From: Bacteroidota bacterium
GTDB taxonomy: Bacteria > Bacteroidota > Bacteroidia > UKL13-3
Direction of reading: 5' to 3'
DNA: 42,411 nt
Assembly (NCBI GenBank): GCA_030680835.1
Contig: JAUXUD010000096.1
Span: 1-42,411, forward strand
This document shows, one piece after another, positions 1 through 6,911 of this stretch. Under the pieces are notes generated by a model. That model was not told the origin of the DNA. It saw only the letters and a program-made list of their open reading frames with translations, and ran no database searches. Within the stretch, counting starts at the first letter, position 1. Each line of letters starts with the position of its first letter. Made by a program: the position numbers and the translations under genes.

Positions 1-161
1 CGCATTCCAAAAAAGCCAAGCTCAGCTGCCTCTTTAAAAAGTTCCGTAGGAAACTTTTTTTCTTCATCCAGTTTTGCCGCTGCGGGTTTTACTTTTTTAT
101 CAGTAAAATCCCTGAAGGTTTGCTGAATTTGTTTTTGTATATCGCTTAATTCAAAGTCCAT
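1..161 (-). CDS. Acyl-CoA dehydrogenase, N-terminal fragment (runs off the window)
   Basis: Reading leftwards from the ATG at 161-159, about 53 residues are visible, beginning MDFELSDIQKQIQQTFRDF and continuing through a K-P-A-A-A stretch to E-L-G-F-F-G-M. This is the usual start of the alpha-helical N-terminal domain of acyl-CoA dehydrogenases, the FAD enzymes that introduce the alpha-beta double bond into acyl-CoA thioesters. The catalytic base and FAD-binding regions lie outside the window. The start codon overlaps the stop of the upstream Rid-family gene by one base (TAATG), which argues for translational coupling and for this start. It is the last visible gene of a five-gene minus-strand operon that also encodes a 3-hydroxyacyl-CoA dehydrogenase, so CoA-thioester degradation is a reasonable inference. 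The substrate cannot be told. Confidence 0.8.
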   Translation of the reverse strand, partial: MDFELSDIQKQIQQTFRDFTDKKVKPAAAKLDEEKKFPTELFKEAAELGFFGM

Positions 162-562
162 TATTCAGGAATTACTGCAATAGCCTCAATTTCAATTACT
201 GCGGGGTGATCCAATAAATCAACAATAAATATCATGCTCATGCAGGGATAATGGTTTCCCATTAATTCTTTCCATATTTTACCCAGTTCTTTTCGGGATG
301 CTAAATAGTGTTCCCGGTCTTTGCAAAAGCAGGTCATCTTACATATATCTTCTGCTTTACCACCGGCTTTGGTAACAATGGCAAGAATATTTTTTAAAGC
401 CTGCTCAAATTGAGGAACCAATTCTTCGCTGGTAAATTGTTCCTCAGCATTCCAGCCTACCTGGCCGGCTAAAAAGAGTACCCTTCCTTTTTCAGCAAGA
501 ATTCCGTTTGAATAACCTTTGGGTATTGGCCAGCCTTCGGGTAAAATAATCTGGTGATTCAT
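161..562 (-). CDS. Rid family (YjgF/YER057c/UK114) protein lacking the RidA arginine
   Basis: This 133-residue protein has the length and fold pattern of the Rid family: V-L-F-L-A-G-Q-V-G near residues 28-36 and the C-terminal signature I-E-I-E-A-I-A-V near 123-130. Authentic RidA hydrolyses reactive enamines and imines such as 2-aminoacrylate, and needs an Arg in a P-x-R-S-like motif. Here the aligned stretch is P106-C-M108-S109, so the Arg is a Met and imine hydrolysis of the RidA type is not expected. It is better placed among the uncharacterised Rid subgroups that travel with catabolic genes. It starts 3 bases after the hyuB stop and ends on the start codon of the acyl-CoA dehydrogenase, so it belongs to the operon. 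It may act on a pathway intermediate, but that is inference. Confidence 0.85.
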   Translation of the reverse strand: MNHQIILPEGWPIPKGYSNGILAEKGRVLFLAGQVGWNAEEQFTSEELVPQFEQALKNILAIVTKAGGKAEDICKMTCFCKDREHYLASRKELGKIWKELMGNHYPCMSMIFIVDLLDHPAVIEIEAIAVIPE

Positions 563-565
563 AAT

Positions 566-2239
566 TTATTTTTTTAGTCCATATAAGTTTATAGCGGCTT
601 TTTTTGAAACCACTTCATTCTTTACATCCTGTAATACTTTTTCTTTATTACGTTTTTTGGGATTGCCATAACCACCACCACCTCCTGCAATTTGTTTATA
701 CAGGGTATTGTCAGGAATTCCATGTATCATATCTTTACTCATTGGAATTCTTTTTTTTCCATCGGCGTATTTGAGTTCAATTTTATTAAGCAAACTGCCT
801 TTACCGCCAAACAATCCATAATTGGTTTCCACATCTCCATCTCCAAAAACTACCATGGTTGTGTCGTTTCCCTTCAGCATAATTTGGGTAACAGTTCCCA
901 ATCCACCGCGCCATTGCCCGGCACCTCCCGAGTCGCATAAATATTCATGCTGTAAAACCATATGCGGGGTCTGCTGCTCATACATTTCATAATCCTGGTC
1001 GAGCACACCTCCCGAAGCATCAATCATTCCAATATGGTCATAACCATCGTCGCCCTTTAAAGCGCCGCTGCCCCCTTTCATTCCGAGAAAGCAAATGTCG
1101 ACATATTTTTTACCTGTTTTGGGATGATTGCCGGTAAACAGTGAACATAATAAATGGTTCCAGCCGCCAGTAACTTTTTCGGGAACTGCAGGTCCGAGGG
1201 CTTTAAAAATAGCATCGGCAACCTGCGGACATAAATGATTCCCAAAAGTAGTAGCTGCAGGATAGGATGCATTTAAAATGGTACCTTCGGGCACGATGTA
1301 TTTTAAGGGTTTAATCATTCCTTCATTATGCGGAATGTTTGGATTTACGATTTGCAAAAATGTAAGCGTTATGGCTGAACATGTAGAAGTATAGGTTCCA
1401 TTTACAAAGCCCTTTGTTTGCGTTGACGATTTTGAGAAATCGAAAATAATTTCTTCGTTCTTAACTGTAATTTCTGTCCGGATGGGGAATTTGCTTCCCA
1501 CATGTTTGCCATCATAATACACCATGCTGCTCCCTTTGTAAACTCCATCGGGGATTGCCTTTATTTCTGCACGCATCATTTTTTCGGTTGCATCGAATAA
1601 TGCCTGTTTGTGTGCGTCAAAAACTTCTAAACCGTATTTTGTCACAAAAGCTTGTAATCTTCTTTCGCCAAGTGTACAAGCACCTATTTGCGCTTTAATA
1701 TCTTCCTGAACCATTTGCAAGCGAATGTTTGCAAAAATTAAATTCCACACATCTTTTCTCAGTTTTCCCTTTTCAACTATTTTAACTGCAGGTATCCGTA
1801 TTGCTTCCTGCCATACTTCCGTTGCATTTGGATTGTATCCACCCTGCACCGCACCGCCAATATCTGCCTGATGGCCCTTTGCCGCCGACCAGCCTACCAG
1901 CTCCTTATTATAAAAAATAGGCTTAAATATTGCCACATCATTGTTCTGGTTTCCCATTGAGAACACATCATTGTGAATAATCACATCACCTTCAGATATA
2001 TCATTGCCATATTGCTCTAAAATAACCCGGCAAACCGGACCCAATGAAAATGAAAGTATGGGAAGATTCTCCGTTTGTTCAAGCATTTGTCCCGTTGCAT
2101 CATACAAACCGGTAACAAAATCTTTCGCTTCGCACAATATGGGTGAACGCGTGGTTTTTGTCAGCGAAATGCTCATTTCATCGGTAATGGATTTAAACGC
2201 CCGCTGAAAAATAGATACCAGTATTTTGTCAATATGCAT
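566..2239 (-). CDS. hyuB: HyuB/acetone carboxylase alpha-like subunit (N-methylhydantoinase B family)
   Basis: This 557-residue protein belongs to the hydantoinase B/oxoprolinase family, which works with a HyuA-type ATPase to open lactam or hydantoin rings, or to carboxylate ketones, at ATP cost. The N-terminal half carries the family's metal-site region: D101, then G-H123-Q-A-D-I-G-G. Spacing matches the His-x2-Asp-x21-His manganese site described for acetone carboxylase alpha, but the first position is Gln (Q98) rather than His. Other family features are the Gly-rich region near 425-450 and G-G-G-G-G-Y-G-N-P close to the C-terminus. Its start overlaps the end of hyuA by 11 bases, and the Rid gene follows after 3 bases. 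No gamma subunit like that of acetone carboxylase is present, so a two-component lactamase or hydantoinase-like enzyme is more likely than a carboxylase. The substrate is unknown. Confidence 0.88.
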   Translation of the reverse strand: MHIDKILVSIFQRAFKSITDEMSISLTKTTRSPILCEAKDFVTGLYDATGQMLEQTENLPILSFSLGPVCRVILEQYGNDISEGDVIIHNDVFSMGNQNNDVAIFKPIFYNKELVGWSAAKGHQADIGGAVQGGYNPNATEVWQEAIRIPAVKIVEKGKLRKDVWNLIFANIRLQMVQEDIKAQIGACTLGERRLQAFVTKYGLEVFDAHKQALFDATEKMMRAEIKAIPDGVYKGSSMVYYDGKHVGSKFPIRTEITVKNEEIIFDFSKSSTQTKGFVNGTYTSTCSAITLTFLQIVNPNIPHNEGMIKPLKYIVPEGTILNASYPAATTFGNHLCPQVADAIFKALGPAVPEKVTGGWNHLLCSLFTGNHPKTGKKYVDICFLGMKGGSGALKGDDGYDHIGMIDASGGVLDQDYEMYEQQTPHMVLQHEYLCDSGGAGQWRGGLGTVTQIMLKGNDTTMVVFGDGDVETNYGLFGGKGSLLNKIELKYADGKKRIPMSKDMIHGIPDNTLYKQIAGGGGGYGNPKKRNKEKVLQDVKNEVVSKKAAINLYGLKK

Positions 2240-4358
2240 ATGCTTCAGTGGTTTTATGGATTAATGAAAATCCCTGCGGAAATTTCTCCTTTTCATATAC
2301 GATAAATGAGCCGTAATCATCAACCATGCAATCATAATTTTCACTTACAAAAACACTGGTGGTTATTTTTTCAATCATACAAGGACCATTTAGCAAAGCA
2401 CCAAAAATGGGTTTATCACCATCATATACCGGTACTTCCTTCATCCGGTTCAATTCAGGGATATATACTTTTCTGAATTCTTTGATAGCCGATTCAGCAG
2501 GAATGAATTCAGTATTTACAGAAAGGAATTTGGGCTTCTCTGTTTTTCCCAAAACCCTTAACCGAAGGTTGATCAATTCCATTTCGGTTCCTTCTTCTTT
2601 CAGTGAATAACCAAATTGACGGTTATGTTCTTTGTGAAAGCGTTCAAATACCTGTTCAATATTAAAGCTCATTATTTCTTCCCAGCTTGTTTCCAGCTGC
2701 ACTTCATGATATTGTCCGGCATAGCGCATATCGAGAATGGGATGAAATGAAATTCTATTATGCTTCACCCCCTCTTCATCATGTAATGCATGGATTCCTT
2801 CTGCTTTCATTTCATTGAAACAGGAAAGAAATATTTTTTTATCAAGTTGTTTAAAGGATGTAAAATAAGAACGGATATAATCGTGTTTTAAATCGCCCAT
2901 TAACATTCCGGCTGCACAAAAAATGGAGGATACATTAGGCACCAGGAACATAGGAATCTCAAGTTCCTTGCAGATTTCCGAGGCGTGAATAGAACCGGCA
3001 CCACCGGCAACAATGAATAAAAATTCTCTCGGATCATAACCGCGTTCAACAGAAATTTCACGAACACCCTGGGCCATATTGCTGTTGATGATGCGAAACA
3101 TTCCTGCTGCAGTTTCATGAACCGATAATCCAAGTTTAGAGGCAAGTACTTCCTTAATGGCTTGCGCTGCTTTTGTCTTGCTCAATTTTAGCTTTCCTCC
3201 GGCAAAAAAATCCGGATTCAGGTAACCCAGAATTAAATCAGCATCGGTACATGCAGGTATTTTCCCACCTTTATCATAACAAACCGGACCCGGTATTGCA
3301 CCTGCACTTTGTGGCCCCATTTGCAGGAGTCCGCCATTATTGAGCCAACCTATACTTCCACCTCCTGCACCAATGGTAATAATATCAAGTGATGGCAATG
3401 CGATCCGGTACCGGTTAATAGCTCCTTCCGTACTGGTAACACATTGATTTTCGATAACCAGTGCAGCATCAAAACTGGTTCCGCCCATATCAACCGTAAT
3501 ACAATTCTTATACCCGAGCATTTTTGAATAAAAAGCACCTGCCGTAGGAGCCGCTGCAGGTCCCGACAATACCGTAACAGCAGGATTTTTCCGAACCTGC
3601 TCCGGAACTACAACCCCACCATTCGACTGCATAATTAACAGAGACCCTTTAAAATGGTTGTCTGCTAATTTTTGTGTGAGATTGTCAAGATATGTTGAGA
3701 GAATCGGACCTACAAAAGCGCTCACAGCGGTGGTACTGATTCGTTCATAAAAACGTATTGAAGGCAGTACCTCAAATGAAGCGGTAACAAAAACACCGGG
3801 AAGTTTTTTACGGAGAAATGTGAGCGCCTGTTTTTCATGAATCGGGTTTTTATATGAATTCATAAAACAGATGGCAACCGATTCAACTTTTTCTTCAATT
3901 ATTTTCTGGATGAGCGGAAGCAGGTCTTTCACTTTTAATTTAGAAATGATATTACCTTCTGAACCGATTCTTTCATTAATCGTAAAACGCAGATATCGCG
4001 GCACAAGCGGAACTACATTTTTGTAATGGTTATTGTATTGTTCTTCTCTGATTCCCCTTCTCATTTCAAGTGCATCGCGAAACCCTTTGGTGGTAATCAA
4101 TGCAACTTTGGCTCCTTTAAGGGTAAGCAGGGCATTTGTGGCAACTGTGGTACCATGCACAATGGTATCAATGGAAGCGATAAACGTTTCGAAAGGCTGC
4201 TTTGCAATGGCGGCAATTTCCCGGATGCCGTTAATAAAACCTATGGAAGGATCCTCAGGTGTAGATAAAGTTTTATGTATAAGGGTATCTCCTTTGCTTG
4301 AAACACAGATCAAATCTGTAAAGGTTCCGCCAATATCAATTCCTGCATTATACTTCAT
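2229..4358 (-). CDS. hyuA: HyuA/5-oxoprolinase-type ATPase subunit (N-methylhydantoinase A family)
   Basis: This 709-residue protein is the ATP-binding partner of HyuB. It has the ASKHA-type phosphate motifs of the family: G-I-D-I-G-G-T-F-T-D at residues 6-15, H-G-T-T-V-A-T-N-A-L-L shortly after, and D-M-G-G-T-S-F-D-A-A near the middle. The enzyme is expected to phosphorylate a carbonyl or enol oxygen of the substrate in the cytoplasm so that its partner can hydrolyse or carboxylate it. Length is normal for the family. It overlaps the upstream 3-hydroxyacyl-CoA dehydrogenase by 11 bases and the downstream hyuB by 11 bases, so the three are surely co-translated. Caprolactamase, acetophenone carboxylase and 5-oxoprolinase all share this architecture, and sequence alone does not separate them. 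Confidence 0.9.
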   Translation of the reverse strand: MKYNAGIDIGGTFTDLICVSSKGDTLIHKTLSTPEDPSIGFINGIREIAAIAKQPFETFIASIDTIVHGTTVATNALLTLKGAKVALITTKGFRDALEMRRGIREEQYNNHYKNVVPLVPRYLRFTINERIGSEGNIISKLKVKDLLPLIQKIIEEKVESVAICFMNSYKNPIHEKQALTFLRKKLPGVFVTASFEVLPSIRFYERISTTAVSAFVGPILSTYLDNLTQKLADNHFKGSLLIMQSNGGVVVPEQVRKNPAVTVLSGPAAAPTAGAFYSKMLGYKNCITVDMGGTSFDAALVIENQCVTSTEGAINRYRIALPSLDIITIGAGGGSIGWLNNGGLLQMGPQSAGAIPGPVCYDKGGKIPACTDADLILGYLNPDFFAGGKLKLSKTKAAQAIKEVLASKLGLSVHETAAGMFRIINSNMAQGVREISVERGYDPREFLFIVAGGAGSIHASEICKELEIPMFLVPNVSSIFCAAGMLMGDLKHDYIRSYFTSFKQLDKKIFLSCFNEMKAEGIHALHDEEGVKHNRISFHPILDMRYAGQYHEVQLETSWEEIMSFNIEQVFERFHKEHNRQFGYSLKEEGTEMELINLRLRVLGKTEKPKFLSVNTEFIPAESAIKEFRKVYIPELNRMKEVPVYDGDKPIFGALLNGPCMIEKITTSVFVSENYDCMVDDYGSFIVYEKEKFPQGFSLIHKTTEAYAY

Positions 4359-5514
4359 GATTCAGATTCCATTGGCCCATTTTAGATGCCTCAATTAAGC
4401 TTTTCGGAACTGCAAAATTTTGATGCCTGGCGCAAAACCCTTCCACAAGTTCCAGTGATTTGTTTGTACCCAGTTCATTCATTATGGTGAAAGGGGGTTT
4501 CACTACAAGAGAAAGTTTGCAGGCCTGATCCAAATCATTTAAAGTAATGATATTGCGATCCATAATATATGCGCACAAAGAAAAGTAAGCACCTAAAAAT
4601 TCAAGCCTTAGTTTTTCTTTCAATTCATCCGGTACTTCAATAATCTCATCTCTGCCGGCTATCACCCATTGTGTTTTATTCTTTACCGCTTCATGTAAAA
4701 TTTCGGGTGTTTTAAACCAGGGCATGAGTTGTTTTCCCATTTCATCCAGTCCATGCGCAGTGATCGGATTGCCACCTGTGAAATTAAGTGCGGTAAACGG
4801 TCCTACTCCCAAACCCAGCGTTTCACAGGCTATTTTGTCTATTTGCTTTTCATTGCCCCAGCCCTTTTCAAGACATAGAATTGCTGTTTCACACAGACCT
4901 TCAAAAATCGGGTCAATGGCATATCCGTATGAACTTTTTACCTGGATGGGATGCTTCCCGATTGATTTATAAAATTCAAGCACCTGGAGTGTAATGTCTG
5001 TATCCGTTTTTTCTGAAGGCACAATTTCCACTACCGGATTCCGGTCAGCGGGGAAAAAATAATGAGCTACCAGGCAACGTGTTTTATTTTTAATATTCCT
5101 GAAAATAACTTCAGGCTGCATGTGTGATGAGTTCGACAGATATATACAGGAGTCGTCTGTTAATTTCTCAACCTGAAGAAATATGCTGTCTTTTATATTT
5201 TCATTTTCTGTTGCGGCTTCAACAACTATTTGTGAACCCCGCACGTTTTCATAATCGGAAGAGTAGATAAGCGCTGATTTTATTTTTTCAGATTCATCCG
5301 AAGTTATAGCCCCTTTTTCAACATCTTTCTGAATTTTTTTCCAGGCTTTATTTTTAGCCGTCTCCAGTGCCAGGGGAGATATATCCAGATTGATTATTTG
5401 TACATCATGCAGGTAGAGAGATTTTGTAAAATGAAGCGCAATGTCTGGTCCGATTTGCCCGGCCCCGATAACAGAAATTTTTGTTATGTTTAAGTTATTG
5501 AAAAGGTAAGCCAT
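4348..5514 (-). CDS. 3-hydroxyacyl-CoA dehydrogenase family protein
   Basis: This 388-residue protein has an N-terminal NAD-binding Rossmann fold (I-G-A-G-Q-I-G-P near residues 16-23, acidic D44 after the second strand) followed by two 3HCDH-type C-terminal helical domains, which explains why it is about 100 residues longer than the short 3-hydroxybutyryl-CoA dehydrogenases. The catalytic His-Glu pair is visible as H151 (H-Y-F-F-P) and E163 (V-V-E-I-V). The usual G-F-x-x-N-R motif that follows reads G-Y-A-I-D201-P, so the conserved Asn is Asp, suggesting a non-standard substrate. It is the first gene of the hyuA-hyuB-Rid-acyl-CoA dehydrogenase operon. It probably oxidises a 3-hydroxyacyl-CoA or a related branched hydroxy acid with NAD. 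Confidence 0.85.
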   Translation of the reverse strand: MAYLFNNLNITKISVIGAGQIGPDIALHFTKSLYLHDVQIINLDISPLALETAKNKAWKKIQKDVEKGAITSDESEKIKSALIYSSDYENVRGSQIVVEAATENENIKDSIFLQVEKLTDDSCIYLSNSSHMQPEVIFRNIKNKTRCLVAHYFFPADRNPVVEIVPSEKTDTDITLQVLEFYKSIGKHPIQVKSSYGYAIDPIFEGLCETAILCLEKGWGNEKQIDKIACETLGLGVGPFTALNFTGGNPITAHGLDEMGKQLMPWFKTPEILHEAVKNKTQWVIAGRDEIIEVPDELKEKLRLEFLGAYFSLCAYIMDRNIITLNDLDQACKLSLVVKPPFTIMNELGTNKSLELVEGFCARHQNFAVPKSLIEASKMGQWNLNHEV

Positions 5515-5542
5515 GGTTTTCAGGTTTTGAGATGTAAAATTA

Positions 5543-5608
5543 TTGATACTTTAAAAGGAAAAAGTTGATTGGGGTCATGCTTTTACAAGAATTATCAGCG
5601 TAGATTTA
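5543..5608 (+). promoter_or_regulatory. Weak candidate for the tandem FNR-like promoter
   Basis: TTGATTGGGGTCAT at 5565-5578 fits the island's operator. A half-site (TTGAT at 5543-5547) begins a second copy exactly 22 bp upstream, but its other half is lost. TAGATTTA at 5601-5608 sits at the standard distance, with the final G replaced by A. It would drive the pseudoprotease gene at 5766. A separate, ordinary -7 element (AATATTTG at 5702-5709) is nearer that gene, so this is only a possibility. Confidence 0.3.
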
Positions 5609-5765
5609 CCTCAGGGGCTCAGGGCGTATATTGATTGCATCCCGGATACTGATAGGATTCTGTTGTTTTTTACAGGTTCATACCATACTAAATTTTCTTT
5701 TAATATTTGCAGGAAATATTATATTAGCGACCTCAATATATTGTAAATAACTAAACAAAAAGCCC

Positions 5766-6899
5766 ATGCAAAGAATTATTTTGATGTTTCTAACTGTGCT
5801 TGTTTATAGTAACCTGAACAGTCAAACTTTCACCAATGAAGGTGATGTTTATAATTATCTAAAAGGTAATATCATCAATATTGATCAGATAGAAGGGGTA
5901 TATAAATATGCCTCCTATACACAGAAAAACAATGAAGCACCGGTGAGGGTTCCCATAGCACCGGTTAATGTTGCCATTGTAGCTGTAGGGGGCGTTTATA
6001 ATGCATATTGGATAACCAACGGCAACAGGTTGATAAACCAGAAATTCTTTATGCAGATTAAAAAAATAGAATATCTGAGCAAATTTGAAGCAACCTTTTA
6101 TGGAGGAGAACCCAGGGAAGTAGAATTTCTGGAAGAAGGAAATTTCAGGGTGTATAAAGAAAAGGCAAAATCAAAAACCGAAGAAGGAGCCGTTGAAAGC
6201 AATATTTATTATTTCGAAAAAGTATTTCCTTCAAAAGCTGAAATAGAAGCGGAACGGGCACGGTATGAAGCGGCCAATCCAAAATTCGCAAAATGTACCG
6301 GATTTGTAATCGGAAAGAATTTGATTGTTACAAACCTGAGTGTGGTTGAAAAAGCCAAAAAAATTATGATTAAGGGAGTTAAGGGTGATATTACCAGGTA
6401 TTATACTGCAATGGTTATTCAAACCGATAAAGAAAATGATCTGGCAATTCTTGGATTAACCGACGAAACGGTTCAGATTGTATCTCCGGTTGTAATGAAT
6501 AAAATTCCGCTTGAGGTAGGCAATGATGTATATGTATTGGGTTATCCACTAACCGCTGCAACAGGTGAAGAAGTAAGACTCACCAATGGAATTGTGAGTT
6601 CAAAAACAGGTTATCAGGGTGAAGGAAGTTCCTACCAGATTACAGCATCCATTCAAACCGGAAATATTGGCGGCCCTGTGTATGATAAAAAGGGAGCTCT
6701 TGTGGGAATTATTAATGCCCCGAAAGAAGGTGCAGAAAATGCAAATTATTGCATTAAAGCGATTTATATAAAAGGTTTAATAGATGCCCTGCCGGTTAAA
6801 ATAAAATTGCCTGTAACCAATATTATTGCCGCAAAACCCTTACCCGAGAAAGTTAAAGTACTTAGAAAGTATGTTTACTTAATTGAGGTGGAGTACTAG
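5766..6899 (+). CDS. Exported trypsin/HtrA-fold pseudoprotease
   Basis: This 377-residue protein has a signal peptide (residues 1-19, ending S-N-L-N-S-Q), an N-terminal region of unknown fold (about 20-165) and a trypsin-like serine protease domain (about 175-345) of the HtrA type. The domain is recognisable by C-T-G-F-V-I-G, L-I-V-T-N, N-D225-L-A-I-L, V-L-G-Y-P and T-G-N-I-G-G-P-V-Y-D. Only the Asp of the triad survives. The His position (T-N-x-H-V) is Ser192, and the nucleophile of G-N-S-G-G-P is Ile301. It therefore cannot cleave by the serine mechanism and is probably a binding or scaffold protein of the periplasm. It is monocistronic and convergent with the next gene (12-base gap). Confidence 0.85.
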   Translation: MQRIILMFLTVLVYSNLNSQTFTNEGDVYNYLKGNIINIDQIEGVYKYASYTQKNNEAPVRVPIAPVNVAIVAVGGVYNAYWITNGNRLINQKFFMQIKKIEYLSKFEATFYGGEPREVEFLEEGNFRVYKEKAKSKTEEGAVESNIYYFEKVFPSKAEIEAERARYEAANPKFAKCTGFVIGKNLIVTNLSVVEKAKKIMIKGVKGDITRYYTAMVIQTDKENDLAILGLTDETVQIVSPVVMNKIPLEVGNDVYVLGYPLTAATGEEVRLTNGIVSSKTGYQGEGSSYQITASIQTGNIGGPVYDKKGALVGIINAPKEGAENANYCIKAIYIKGLIDALPVKIKLPVTNIIAAKPLPEKVKVLRKYVYLIEVEY

Positions 6900-6911
6900 A
6901 ATAAACAATAT

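Noticed and set aside
4033-4398. Long plus-strand open frame of about 120 codons over hyuA
   Set aside because: It is antisense to a well-supported gene and its product looks like no protein I know; it is a shadow of the real frame.
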